DNA of 64,000 nucleotides from Amycolatopsis oliviviridis (GCF_014654365.1 NZ_BNAY01000011.1:246493-310492), one strand, 5' to 3'; counted from the first letter of the stretch, positions 41,346 to 49,783 are shown. Notes: a model not told the origin generated them from the sequence alone. Translations and numbers: made by a program.

Positions 41346-42920
41346 ATGAAGACCGAAGGAACGGCGGAGGCACCGTCGGGGGCGATGGGGCACCGCCAGG
41401 TGCTCGAGTCGCTGTCCGGCCTGCTGCTCGCGCTGCTCGTGGCGATGATCAGTTCGACGGTCGTGTCGACCGCCCTGCCGTTGATCATCGGCTCGCTGAA
41501 CGGCTCACAGACCCAGTACACCTGGGTGGTCACGGCCACCCTGCTCGCGGCGACGGCGACGACCCCGATCTGGGGCAAGCTCGCCGACCTGTTCAACAAG
41601 AAGTCGCTGGTCCAGATCGCGATCGTGATCTTCGTGATCGGCTCGATGATCAGCGGGTTCAGCCAGAACACCGGGCAGCTGATCGCCGCCAGGGCGTTCC
41701 AGGGCATCGGCGTCGGCGGCCTGCAGGCGCTGGTCCAGGTCGTGATCGCGGCGATCATCCCGCCGCGTGAACGGGGCCGCTACAACGGCTACCTCGGGGC
41801 GGTCATGGCGGTCGCCACGGTCGGCGGCCCGCTGCTCGGCGGCCTGATCGTGGACGTGCCGTGGCTGGGCTGGCGCTGGTGCTTCTTCGTCGGCGTGCCG
41901 ATCGCGGTGGCGGCGTTCATCGTGCTGCAGCGGACCCTGAAGCTGGAGACCGTGCGCCGGGAGAACGTCCAGGTCGACTACCTCGGCGCGGGTCTCATCG
42001 CCGCGGGCGTGAGCGTCCTGCTGATCTGGGTCTCGTTCGTCGGCAACAGCTTCGACTGGCTTTCGTGGCAGACGGCGGTCATGGTGGCGGGCGGTGCCGT
42101 GCTCCTCGTCCTCGCCGTGCTGGTGGAACGGAAGGTCCGCGAACCGGTCGTCCCGCTGCACATCATCACCCAGCGCACCCCCGCGCTCGCGATCGTCGCG
42201 AGCCTCGCGGTCGGCATGGCGATGTTCGGCGGCGCGGTGTTCCTCGGCCAGTACTTCCAGGTCGGGCGCGGTTACTCCCCCACCGAAGCCGGTCTGCTGA
42301 CCATCCCGCTGATGGGTGGCGTGCTCGTGTCCTCGACCGTTTCCGGTCGCCTGATCAGCCGGACCGGGCGGATCAAGCCGTACATCGTGGCGGGCACCAT
42401 CACCCTGGTGATCGGGTTCCTCGGCCTGGGCACGGTCGACCACGCGTCGCCGCTGTGGCTGGTCGGCATCGCGATGGCCGTCGTCGGCGTCGGGGTCGGC
42501 ATGACGATGCAGAACCTCGTGCTCGCCGTGCAGAACACGGTGCCGCTGCGGGATCTGGGCGCGGCCAGCGCCTCGGTCACGTTCTTCCGGTCGCTCGGCG
42601 GCACCATCGGGGTCTCGGTGCTGGGCGCGGTGCTCGCGAACCGGGTCACCGCCGACCTGTCCACCGCGCTGCACGCGCCGGCGGGCCAGGCGTCGACAGG
42701 CAGCGTCAGCGCGCTGAATCTCAAAGCGCTGCCGCCGGAGGTCCAGACGATCGTGCACACCGTGTACGGCGACGCGACCGCGCACATCTTCCTGATCTCC
42801 GCGGCGGTGGGCGTCGTGGGCGTGATCGCGGCGCTGCTGCTCAAGCCGCTCACCCTGCGCACCACCCTCGACGTGGAGACCAAGACGGAAGCCCCGGCTT
42901 CCGACCCGGTCGCACGGTAG
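41346..42920 (+). CDS. MFS drug exporter, DHA2 (EmrB/QacA, 14 TM) family, 524 aa
   Basis: A proton-driven multidrug pump of the inner membrane. It shows STVVSTALPLIIGSL (motif D1-like), GKLADLFNKKSLVQI (motif A), RAFQGIGVGGLQALV (motif B), and GGPLLGGLIVDVPWLGWRWC (motif C, the antiporter signature). About fourteen helices can be counted, followed by a short cytoplasmic tail. GAAAGGACGCC precedes the ATG. A perfect operator for the divergent TetR lies upstream. A UspA-like gene follows after 7 nt and is probably in the same transcript. Confidence 0.93.
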   Translation: MKTEGTAEAPSGAMGHRQVLESLSGLLLALLVAMISSTVVSTALPLIIGSLNGSQTQYTWVVTATLLAATATTPIWGKLADLFNKKSLVQIAIVIFVIGSMISGFSQNTGQLIAARAFQGIGVGGLQALVQVVIAAIIPPRERGRYNGYLGAVMAVATVGGPLLGGLIVDVPWLGWRWCFFVGVPIAVAAFIVLQRTLKLETVRRENVQVDYLGAGLIAAGVSVLLIWVSFVGNSFDWLSWQTAVMVAGGAVLLVLAVLVERKVREPVVPLHIITQRTPALAIVASLAVGMAMFGGAVFLGQYFQVGRGYSPTEAGLLTIPLMGGVLVSSTVSGRLISRTGRIKPYIVAGTITLVIGFLGLGTVDHASPLWLVGIAMAVVGVGVGMTMQNLVLAVQNTVPLRDLGAASASVTFFRSLGGTIGVSVLGAVLANRVTADLSTALHAPAGQASTGSVSALNLKALPPEVQTIVHTVYGDATAHIFLISAAVGVVGVIAALLLKPLTLRTTLDVETKTEAPASDPVAR

Positions 42921-42927
42921 GCGTGCG

Positions 42928-43413
42928 ATGAACGGGAACGCCGCCGGGGCCTTCGAGTCCACTGTGGAGCGTTTCGGCCCGCCCCGGCACCAGTCGGGGC
43001 GGGCCATCCTGGCCGGGGTCGACGGTTCCGACACCGCGATGCGGGCGGTCGCCTTCGCCTTCGGCATGGCGCGGCGGGAAAGCGGCAGGCTGATCGTCGC
43101 CTTCGTCGTCTGCCGCACGGCGCTGACCAACCTCGGCCCGGCGGTCGCGTCGACGGTGGAACACGACACGACACTCCAGCTCTACGCCGAACTCCGCGAT
43201 CAGATCCGGGAAGCGGCCGAAGAGCTGGAAGTGCCGGTCAGTTTCCTGAAGACGTTCGGCGATCCGTACACCGCGCTCCGCGACACCGCCGACCGCAGCC
43301 AGGTCGACACGGTCGTGGTCGGCGCGTCACAGAAGGCGGGACACCGGTTCGCGGGCTCGGTCGCGACGAAGCTCATCAAGACCGGGCACTGGCCGGTGCT
43401 CGTCGTTCCTTGA
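42928..43413 (+). CDS. Universal stress protein family, 161 aa
   Basis: A single Usp domain with the start RAILAGVDGSDTAMRAVAFA and the ATP-binding loop VVVGASQKAGHRFAGSVATK (Gly-2x-Gly-9x-Gly-Ser form), ending PVLVVP. It should bind ATP in the cytoplasm. It starts 7 nt after the exporter stop, so it is likely induced together with the pump. Its 3' part overlaps the convergent DMT transporter gene by 87 nt, an unusually long overlap that may mean the transporter's stop is upstream of where I place it or that both C-termini are real. Confidence 0.88.
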   Translation: MNGNAAGAFESTVERFGPPRHQSGRAILAGVDGSDTAMRAVAFAFGMARRESGRLIVAFVVCRTALTNLGPAVASTVEHDTTLQLYAELRDQIREAAEELEVPVSFLKTFGDPYTALRDTADRSQVDTVVVGASQKAGHRFAGSVATKLIKTGHWPVLVVP

Positions 43414-44298
43414 CCTCCGGCCGCCCAGCAGGGAGACGGCTCCCACCGTGGCGACGACGAGCGCGCAGCCCGCGAGTTGCAGCGATGTCGGCCATTGGCC
43501 GAGCAGGAGCGCCCCGAACAGGATCGCGGCGGCGGGTTGCAGCATGAGCACGGCGGACCCGCCGCTCGCCGGCAGGGCGGACAGGGCCTTCCCGATCAGG
43601 AGCCAGCCGAACACCTGCGCCGTCACGGCCAGCGCGAGCAGCCACAGCAGCGACGAAACGGGCGGCGTGATGTCGAGGGTTCCCGCCATCAGCCCGGAAA
43701 GACCGCCCACGCTCGCGGAGGCCGCGGTCGCCGTGGCGAGCATCGTCGTGTGGCCACCGCCGCCGTCGGTTCCGGCACGGCGCAGCAGGATCAGGTAACC
43801 GGCGTAGGCCACACCCGCCAGCACCGCCATGACGGTGCCGTACCAGGGATCGCTGCCCGCGGTCCCGCCGTCCGCCAGTCCCCCGGCCAGCGCCGTCCCC
43901 GCCAGCATGACCGGGATCGACAGCCAGAACAGCCGCGACGGCCGTTCGCCGAACCACAACAGCCCGGCCAGCGGCACGAGGACCACCTGGACGTTGACCA
44001 GTGCCGTGGCGACGCCCGCCCCGACGGAGAAGATCGCTTCGCTCCACAGCACCATGTCGATCCCGAGCAGGACACCGGCCAGCACATGCCGCCGACGCGC
44101 GGCCGGGATGGGGCGGTGCCCGCGCTCCCGCGTCCTGGCCAGCAGCACGAGGATCGGCAACGCGAACAGGCAGCGGAAGAACGTCGCCGTCGTCGAGCTG
44201 ACACCGGACAGCGCGACGAGCGGGGCGGACAGGGCGATCGCGAGCGCTCCGAGGACTCCTTGTGCCCGCGGATCGGCGAGAATTCTGTGCTGGGACAT
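43327..44298 (-). CDS. EamA/DMT-family transporter, 323 aa
   Basis: Ten hydrophobic segments in two EamA repeats (first GVLGALAIALSAPLVALSGV, second from GTVMAVLAGVAYAGYLILLR), the pattern of the drug/metabolite exporter superfamily. Substrate unknown; amino-acid or metabolite efflux is usual. The 30-residue basic tail after LLGGRRSRNDEH extends into the UspA gene. It diverges from a LysR gene with a 72-nt gap holding a LysR-like box. Confidence 0.88.
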   Translation of the reverse strand: MSQHRILADPRAQGVLGALAIALSAPLVALSGVSSTTATFFRCLFALPILVLLARTRERGHRPIPAARRRHVLAGVLLGIDMVLWSEAIFSVGAGVATALVNVQVVLVPLAGLLWFGERPSRLFWLSIPVMLAGTALAGGLADGGTAGSDPWYGTVMAVLAGVAYAGYLILLRRAGTDGGGGHTTMLATATAASASVGGLSGLMAGTLDITPPVSSLLWLLALAVTAQVFGWLLIGKALSALPASGGSAVLMLQPAAAILFGALLLGQWPTSLQLAGCALVVATVGAVSLLGGRRSRNDEHRPVPGLDELRRDRAREPVSRLL

Positions 44299-44344
44299 GC
44301 TTTCGATTCGATCGCACGGAAGCGGACAGGACCAGCGAGATCCT

Positions 44345-44364
44345 CTTACCCCGAGGGTTAAGCT
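44345..44364. promoter_or_regulatory. LysR-type box CTTACCCCGAGGGTTAAG overlapping -10 TAAGCT
   Basis: An imperfect dyad with T-N11-A spacing lies 7 nt before the LysR ATG at 44371. TAAGCT (44359-44364) is 6 nt from the ATG, giving a leaderless transcript whose promoter overlaps the box, so LysR would repress itself and act on the divergent transporter. Confidence 0.5.
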
Positions 44365-44370
44365 CGGCTA

Positions 44371-45285
44371 ATGAGTGGCGATCTGTCCAATGTGGAGCGG
44401 CTGCGGATGCTGCACGCGGTGTGGCGGCGGGGGTCGCTCGCCGCGGCGGCCGAACTGCTGCACGTGACGCCGTCGGCGATCTCCCAGCAGCTGACCAAAC
44501 TGGAGCGGGAGGCAGGCACCGGGCTGCTCGTCCGGCACGGCCGCGGTGTCCGGCTCACCCCGGCGGGACTGCTGCTCGCGCAGCGTTCGGAGCGGGTCCT
44601 CGCCGAACTCCGGGCCGCCCGCGCCGATCTGGACTCGCTCACCGGGGAGACGACCGGCGTTGTCGAGATCGGCGCCATCCCGTCCGGGGTGCACACGTTC
44701 ATCACGCCCGCGCTCACCGGCCTGGCCGTCCGGTTCCCGGGCATCGAAGTGCGGCTGCACGAGGTCGAACCGGAAGAGGCCCTGCCCGCGCTCGCCGACG
44801 GCGTCTTCGACGTCGTGGTCGTCGAGAGCTGGGAGAACCTGCCGCTCACCCGGCCGCCGAGCACCCGATGGACCGTCCTGCGCGACGACGCGGCGACGAT
44901 CGTGCTCCCGGCCGGGCACCGGCTGGCGGGCGCGGACTCGGTCCGCGCCGAAGACCTGGCCGACGAGATCTGGGTCGCGTGGGCCCGCCCCACCCTGGCG
45001 AACGCGTGGATCCGCCAGACCCTGCGCGAACGCGGCATCGAACCGACGGTCCGGCACACGGTCAGCGGCTTCGGCACGCAGTTCGCCGTCGTGGCCGGGC
45101 TCGGCGCCGTCACGGTCGTGCCGGGTATGGCCACCACGATCGCGCCGCCGACCGTGGTGTGCGCCCCGCTCGAACCCGCACTGCACCGGCAGCTCTACGC
45201 CGTGCAGCCTCAGGGGGAGACCCGGCCCGCTGTGGCGGAATGCGTCGCGGCCCTGGTCGAGGCGGCCCGCTCCTGGGGCGTGTGA
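44371..45285 (+). CDS. LysR-family transcription regulator, 304 aa
   Basis: HTH at about residues 6-65 (LRMLHAVWRRGSLAAAAELL, then HVTPSAISQQLTKLEREAG), followed by a LysR effector domain (VVEIGAIPSGVHTFITPALT, VVVESWENLPL, GLGAVTVVPGMA). Divergent from the DMT transporter, its likely target. The stop is followed after 12 nt by the left half of a GTCGTGAG palindrome that is split by an insertion sequence. Confidence 0.9.
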   Translation: MSGDLSNVERLRMLHAVWRRGSLAAAAELLHVTPSAISQQLTKLEREAGTGLLVRHGRGVRLTPAGLLLAQRSERVLAELRAARADLDSLTGETTGVVEIGAIPSGVHTFITPALTGLAVRFPGIEVRLHEVEPEEALPALADGVFDVVVVESWENLPLTRPPSTRWTVLRDDAATIVLPAGHRLAGADSVRAEDLADEIWVAWARPTLANAWIRQTLRERGIEPTVRHTVSGFGTQFAVVAGLGAVTVVPGMATTIAPPTVVCAPLEPALHRQLYAVQPQGETRPAVAECVAALVEAARSWGV

Positions 45286-45297
45286 GCCTTCGGTCCA

Positions 45298-45331
45298 GGT
45301 GGTCGTGAGTGGCAAGTGTCGTTCTAACCCC
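45298..45331. repeat. GTCGTGAG palindrome copy 5, left half (with 14-bp target duplication)
   Basis: CAGGTGGTCGTGAGTGGCAAG continues to GTCGTTCTAACCCC (45318-45331), which is repeated at 46664-46677. Removing the inserted element and one duplicate restores an arm pair matching the other copies. Confidence 0.75.
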
Positions 45332-46663
45332 TCTTCAGTCTCATGAGAGTTGTCGTGGTGTGTGTCTCACCTGATGTGTCGCTTGATCGCGTGGTGCCCT
45401 TTCGGCATGGCGGGAAAGCGGGCGAAGATGAGGCTCATGGACGCGACGCTGATCGTGGATCCGGAGATCGAGAATGTGGCCGAGTGGTGCCGGGTGAATG
45501 GCGTGAATCCACGCACGTTTTATCGGCACCGCGCGCGGATCCTGGCCGAGGGCGAGTGGCGGCCTTGGTCACGGCGGCCGCACTCGAGCCCGGCTGCGAC
45601 GCCCGAGCCGGTGGTTGCGCTGGTCCTGCGGTTGCGGGAGGAGCTGGCTCCGGACAACGGTGCGGACAACATTCGGGTGGAGCTGGAAACACTGGTGAAC
45701 AGCCCTGGCTGGCCGGTCGGGACGCGGGTGCCGGCGCGGGCCACGATCAACCGGATCCTGGACCGCAACGGACTGCTGGAGAAGAACCCGAGGAAGCGTC
45801 CACGGTCGTCATGGCGCCGGTTCGCTTATGCCCGGCCGCGGGACTGCTATCAGATCGACGGCACCGAGCACACCCTCGCCGACGGCAGTGTGGTGGTGGC
45901 CATCGACGTGCTCGACGACTGTTCACGGGTCTGGGTGGCCAGCCACGTCGCGCCCGCGGAGACCCCTGCTGCCGCCCTGGTCGCGATCGGCGACGCCATC
46001 ACCGGCTGGGGCCCGCCGGGGCTGATCCTGGCCGATAACGGCACCGCCTGGGCTCACCCTCGCCGTTCCCGCGACAAGACCCTGACCAGTGTTTTCTCCC
46101 GGACCGTGTCCGCAGCCCACGGCAGCCGGGTGATCCATTCCAGCCCATATCACCCGCAGACCTGCGGCAAGGTCGAACGCCTGCACGGCACCGCCGCCCG
46201 GTTGCTGAACCACCGCTGGCCCGAGCCGGCCGCCACCATCGCCGACCTGCAAACCCGCCTGGACCAGGTCCGCGAGCACTACAACACCCGCCGCCGGCAC
46301 TCCGCCCTCAACACCACTCCGGCCCTGGCCTGGACCAGCGCGGCCAGCCACGGCGGACCGGGCGACCTGCCCCGCCAGGACGACGCCACCATCCACAAGA
46401 TCAAGGTCATGCCCAACGGCACCGTCGCCCTGGCCGACTACCGCATCAGCGTCGGCCGCGAACACGCCGGCACCATCGCCACCCTGCTCCGCTGCGGCGA
46501 ACGGGTCACCGCCTACACCACCAACGGCGACCCCCTCGGACACATAACCCTGGACAAAACCAAGAAATACCAAGGAAAAGTCACTCAAGCAGCCTGACCA
46601 ACACACCTACACCATGACACAACTACCGAGACACACCCTTGACACATCTCCCGAGACATGACA
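45332..46663 (+). mobile_element. IS481-type insertion sequence, 1332 bp
   Basis: Bounded on both sides by the 14-bp duplication GTCGTTCTAACCCC. The ends are imperfect inverted repeats: left TCTTCAGTCTCATGAGAG, right (reverse) TGTCATGTCTCGGGAGAT, with GTCTC at the same distance from both tips and further TGTGTCTC and TGTGTC boxes inside. One transposase gene fills it. Long duplications (4-15 bp) and single-frame DDE transposases are known for IS481. Confidence 0.85.
45428..46597 (+). CDS. IS481-family transposase, about 389 aa
   Basis: A DDE integrase with an N-terminal HTH (AEWCRVNGVNPRTFYRHRAR) and an rve core. The triad is visible as CYQIDGTEHT (first Asp), LILADNGTAW (second Asp) and CGKVERLHGTA (Glu), followed by YNTRRRHSALN typical of IS481/IS3 enzymes. 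It is a single uninterrupted frame. The start ATG 45428 is chosen; an earlier ATG (45350) would add 26 residues. The reading frame is intact, so the element may still be active. Confidence 0.9.
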   Translation: MRLMDATLIVDPEIENVAEWCRVNGVNPRTFYRHRARILAEGEWRPWSRRPHSSPAATPEPVVALVLRLREELAPDNGADNIRVELETLVNSPGWPVGTRVPARATINRILDRNGLLEKNPRKRPRSSWRRFAYARPRDCYQIDGTEHTLADGSVVVAIDVLDDCSRVWVASHVAPAETPAAALVAIGDAITGWGPPGLILADNGTAWAHPRRSRDKTLTSVFSRTVSAAHGSRVIHSSPYHPQTCGKVERLHGTAARLLNHRWPEPAATIADLQTRLDQVREHYNTRRRHSALNTTPALAWTSAASHGGPGDLPRQDDATIHKIKVMPNGTVALADYRISVGREHAGTIATLLRCGERVTAYTTNGDPLGHITLDKTKKYQGKVTQAA

Positions 46664-46698
46664 GTCGTTCTAACCCCACTTACCACTCACGACCACCC
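46664..46698. repeat. GTCGTGAG palindrome copy 5, right half
   Basis: GTCGTTCTAACCCC (second target duplicate) and ACTTACCACTCACGACCACC complete the palindrome begun at 45298. It ends about 37 nt from the stop of the convergent TetR gene. Confidence 0.75.
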
Positions 46699-46734
46699 CG
46701 GCCCAGCGCGGTCGCGACGTACGAAGCCCTCCGC

Positions 46735-47370
46735 TCAGACGATCATTCCCGGTAGTACCAAGGCCAACCGTCCCACCGGCGGCAGCGCAGGCTGTTCCGG
46801 CACCGCGCGGAAGGCCCCGATCACGAGCGCGGCGAACCGCCGGGACGCCGCGACCTGGGCGGCGGGCGAGGAGGCCTGGATCCCGTTGTTGGCCATGAGC
46901 ATGAGAATCAGGTCGTCGAGGACGAAATCGGCGCGCAGTTTCCCGGTTTCCTTGGCCCGGCGTGCCAGCTCGGCGATCGCCTTGAGCGCGTCGTTGCGGC
47001 CCGCGGTGAAATCGACCGCTTTCGGGAAGGCCGAAACGAAAGCCGCGGTGAAGCCTCGGTCGCGCGAGTGCAGTTCGCAGATCTTCTCGATCACGGAACA
47101 GAAACCACGCCACGGATCCGGGTCGGCGAGCCCCTCCTCGACGATGACGTGGCATAGGCACATCTGCTCGGCGAAGGCTTCCGTCGCCAGGATCTCCTTG
47201 GTCGGGAAGTGGCGGTACAGCGTCGCGGGACCGACTTCGGCGCGGCGCGCGACTTCCCGCAGCGGCACGTTCAGGCCTTCGGTGGCGAACAGCGCGCGAG
47301 CCGCTTCGAGGATGCGTTCACGGTTGTCGACGGCGTCGGAGCGCGGGATCCGAGTCAAACGGTCGGTCAC
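46735..47370 (-). CDS. TetR-family repressor next to a quinone oxidoreductase, about 211 aa
   Basis: The HTH is at about residues 15-60 (NRERILEAARALFATEGLNV, then PLREVARRAEVGPATLYRHF, PTKEILATEAF). The C-terminal part resembles the SACE_7040-type TetR domain. The start is uncertain among GTG 47370, 47373 and 47379 and a TTG at 47388. A dyad AACGGACG-N4-CGTCCGTT lies directly upstream in the gap to the divergent oxidoreductase, which it probably represses. Confidence 0.85.
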   Translation of the reverse strand: MTDRLTRIPRSDAVDNRERILEAARALFATEGLNVPLREVARRAEVGPATLYRHFPTKEILATEAFAEQMCLCHVIVEEGLADPDPWRGFCSVIEKICELHSRDRGFTAAFVSAFPKAVDFTAGRNDALKAIAELARRAKETGKLRADFVLDDLILMLMANNGIQASSPAAQVAASRRFAALVIGAFRAVPEQPALPPVGRLALVLPGMIV

Positions 47371-47388
47371 CACTCTCACTTTAGCCAA

Positions 47389-47416
47389 AACGGACGGGTG
47401 CGTCCGTTAACGTCCG
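47389..47416. promoter_or_regulatory. TetR operator AACGGACG-GGTG-CGTCCGTT plus third CGTCCG half-site
   Basis: A perfect 8-bp dyad at 47389-47408 is followed two nt later by another CGTCCG (47411-47416). It is placed between the TetR start and the oxidoreductase ATG at 47450 and would cover both promoters. Confidence 0.65.
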
Positions 47417-47449
47417 TCGGACCAGTGATCGAAGACCGAGGAGACAGCG

Positions 47450-48406
47450 ATGCGAGCAGTCGAGATCCGGAAGTTCGGCGCCCCCGAAGGGCTGGCCGTC
47501 ATCGATCTCCCTTCCCCGGTTCCCGCCGCGGGCGAGGTGCTGATCGACGTCGAAGCGATCGGCGTCGGCGGCGTCGACACGGTGATCCGGAGTGGCGCTC
47601 TCGGCGGTTTCGGTTTCCAGGAAGGGTTCATTCCCGGAAACGAGATCGCGGGCACCGTCACCTCCGTCGGCGACGACGTCGATCCGTCCTGGGCCGGGCG
47701 GCGCGTCTGGGCGTTCACCGGCGAGGGCGGCGGTTATGTCGAGCGGGCGGCGATTCCCGTCGAGAAGGTCGTGCCCCTGCCCGAAAACCTGCCCGCGGAC
47801 GCGGCGGTCGCCGTCGGGACTTCCGGCATGGTGGCGCATTTCGCGCTCGCCCATGCCCATTTCGCGCCCGGCGAGTCGGTGCTGGTGCGCGGGGCGGCGG
47901 GCAGCATCGGGATCATGACGGTGCAGCTCGCGGCGGCCGGCGGCGCGAGCGCGGTGGCGGTCACGACCTCCTCGGCCGCACGCGGCGAACGTCTGCGCGA
48001 AGTGGGCGCGACCCACGTCCTCGACCGCTCCGGCGACGGCGAGGGCCCCGCCGGGTACGACGTCGTCATCGACATCGTGTCCGGTGTGGACATGCCGTCC
48101 TTCATCGACAGGCTCGCACCGAACGGCCGTCTGGTGACCGTCGGCGTGGTCGCGGGCATGCCACCCGCGGACTTCGGCGCGAAGCTGCTGACAAGGTTCC
48201 GCGAATCGCTGTCGGTCGCGGCCTTCAGCGCGGACTCGATCCCCGAAGCGGATCGGCGGGCAGTGACCACGGCGCAGTTCGACGCGGCAGCACAAGGCGA
48301 ACTGCGTCCGGTGGTACACGAACTGCTGCCGCTGGAGAAAGCCGTTCTGGCGCACCGGAAGATGGACGACGGCGAGGTGTTCGGCCGGATCGTGCTGACG
48401 CCGTAG
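47450..48406 (+). CDS. Zinc-independent quinone oxidoreductase-like MDR protein, 318 aa
   Basis: A medium-chain dehydrogenase/reductase. It starts MRAVEIRKFGAPEGLAVIDL, has the substrate-side stretch GNEIAGTVTSVGDDV and the NADPH-binding segment GESVLVRGAAGSIGIMTVQL (AxxGxxG form as AAGSIG), and lacks the structural-zinc Cys cluster, as in NADPH:quinone reductases. The end FGRIVLTP is typical. Divergent from a TetR with a dyad operator between. Probable role: reduction of quinones or enones on exposure to an inducer; this part is inference. Confidence 0.9.
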   Translation: MRAVEIRKFGAPEGLAVIDLPSPVPAAGEVLIDVEAIGVGGVDTVIRSGALGGFGFQEGFIPGNEIAGTVTSVGDDVDPSWAGRRVWAFTGEGGGYVERAAIPVEKVVPLPENLPADAAVAVGTSGMVAHFALAHAHFAPGESVLVRGAAGSIGIMTVQLAAAGGASAVAVTTSSAARGERLREVGATHVLDRSGDGEGPAGYDVVIDIVSGVDMPSFIDRLAPNGRLVTVGVVAGMPPADFGAKLLTRFRESLSVAAFSADSIPEADRRAVTTAQFDAAAQGELRPVVHELLPLEKAVLAHRKMDDGEVFGRIVLTP

Positions 48407-48474
48407 CCGTGGTCCTTTGTGGAGACGGCGTCACCCGGTCAGTGCACTTTTCCCCATCGCGTGCACCGTCGCAC

Positions 48475-48480
48475 TAGGCT
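48475..48480 (+). promoter_or_regulatory. -10 TAGGCT for leaderless HAF-repeat gene
   Basis: TAGGCT ends 8 nt before GTG 48489 and fixes that GTG as the likely start. No Shine-Dalgarno sequence lies before it. Confidence 0.45.
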
Positions 48481-48488
48481 GCCCACTC

Positions 48489-49568
48489 GTGCTCGAACCG
48501 TCCAAACCAGAGGCGGCGCCGATGCCCGGGGGAACCGGCTTCACGGCGGTCGACCTGCGACCGCTCTCCGCCGGGGAGGGCACCAGCGCCTATTGCGTGA
48601 ACGACGCCGGGATGATCGTGGGTGAATCGGGGTCCCGGCCGGTGCGCTGGGACCGTGCCGGGAATCCCGCGCCCTTGCCGGTTCTCGACGGCTGCACCGG
48701 TGGCCGCGCGGTCAGCGCCAACGCCGCCGGGGTCATCGCCGGCTCGCTCTACACCGGTGAGCATCTCCGGCCTGTGTGCTGGCGGCCCGACGGCCGGGTG
48801 CACGCGCTCGAACTCCCCCTCGGCGCGATCTCCGGCACGACGTGCCGGGTGAACGAACGCGGTTCGATACTGGGGAACGCGATGCGGCCGGGCTATCGCT
48901 GGCGGGCGCTGCGCTGGGAGCCCGGCGGCGAGGTGGTGGAACTCGGCGCCCCGCCCGGCGGCGGGGAGACCCAGGGCCACGACCTGAACGGACTGGACGA
49001 GGTCGTCGGCTCGGCCAAGAACGGCACCGGCCGGACAGCGGTGCGCTGGAGTCCTTCGGGGAAGATCAGCAAACTGCCCCCGCCGCGCCGCGCGACGGCC
49101 TGCGGGATCACCGATTCCGGCGCCATCCTCGGCGACGGGGTCGTGTGGAACCGTGACGGGGGCACCGTCCTGCTGACCGGCGGACCGGAGTTCTCCGCCG
49201 GTCAGGTCGTCCGGATCACCGGGCGCGGTGTCACGATCGGCTGGGGCGTGACCCCGGACCGGCGCGGCACCTGCGCGCGCTGGGATCGCGACGGGCGGCC
49301 GACCGTGCTGCCGCCCCTGCCCCCGGACATCGCGAGCACGTGTTACGACATCGACGACGCCGGGACGGTCGTCGGCGAGTCCGTGGGCAGGGGAACGGTG
49401 CGGCCGGTCCGCTGGGACGCCGACGCGACACCGTTCCCGCTGCCGTCGCCGCCCGGTCTCACCGCGATCATGGCCCAGCACATCACCGCGAGCGGCGCCG
49501 TGATCATCGGCTACGGCTTCGACGCGGACAGCTCCTCGTATCGCGGGATCGCCTGGCACCGCACGTGA
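48489..49568 (+). CDS. HAF-repeat (NHL/propeller-like) protein, about 359 aa
   Basis: At least six repeats of about 45-50 residues carry the HAF pattern: VNDAGMIVGESGSRPVRW, NAAGVIAGSL, VNERGSILGNA, LNGLDEVVGSA, TDSGAILGDG, IDDAGTVVGES and ASGAVIIGY, each followed by a VRW-like strand. Such proteins fold as beta-propellers and are usually extracellular. No convincing signal peptide is present from GTG 48489; a TTG 72 nt upstream would add a hydrophobic stretch with a lipobox-like LGC, so an exported form cannot be excluded. Function unknown. Confidence 0.75.
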   Translation: MLEPSKPEAAPMPGGTGFTAVDLRPLSAGEGTSAYCVNDAGMIVGESGSRPVRWDRAGNPAPLPVLDGCTGGRAVSANAAGVIAGSLYTGEHLRPVCWRPDGRVHALELPLGAISGTTCRVNERGSILGNAMRPGYRWRALRWEPGGEVVELGAPPGGGETQGHDLNGLDEVVGSAKNGTGRTAVRWSPSGKISKLPPPRRATACGITDSGAILGDGVVWNRDGGTVLLTGGPEFSAGQVVRITGRGVTIGWGVTPDRRGTCARWDRDGRPTVLPPLPPDIASTCYDIDDAGTVVGESVGRGTVRPVRWDADATPFPLPSPPGLTAIMAQHITASGAVIIGYGFDADSSSYRGIAWHRT

Positions 49569-49582
49569 TCGCAGCATGCCTG

Positions 49583-49750
49583 TCAGGCTGTCACGAGGTC
49601 GATCGCGCGCCGCATCGCTTCGTCGAGCGGGCTCCCTTGACGTAAGGCCGCTTGCCCGGCGGCGAAGATCGCGCCGGTGACGGCGCCGACCATCACCGCG
49701 GCGTCGATCTCGCCGAGCTCGTCCTCACAAGCTTCGAACTGGCTGGCCGC
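49583..49750 (-). pseudogene. C-terminal remnant of a TetR-family regulator
   Basis: Read leftward, a 55-codon open stretch closed upstream by TGA (49751-49753) encodes a typical TetR C-terminus: EIDAAVMVGAVTGAIFAAGQ, then PLDEAMRRAIDLVTA and a stop at 49583. No start codon or HTH remains; the part that should lie to the right is replaced by the promoter and gene of the PNPOx-like protein. It contains a rare TTA codon. It is probably the decayed divergent or upstream regulator. Confidence 0.6.
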
Positions 49751-49777
49751 TCAGGCCTCCGCCCGGCCCTGACCACG

Positions 49778-49783
49778 TAGTCT
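49778..49783 (+). promoter_or_regulatory. -10 TAGTCT for leaderless PNPOx-like gene
   Basis: TAGTCT is exactly 7 nt before ATG 49791 (spacer GGGCGCG), the same geometry as at 7004 and 13523. Confidence 0.5.

Noticed and set aside
48417..48488. TTG start giving a lipoprotein signal (HAF gene)
   Set aside because: The GTG at 48489 has a -10 box at leaderless spacing; the upstream part overlaps the promoter itself, so the signal-like stretch is probably fortuitous.
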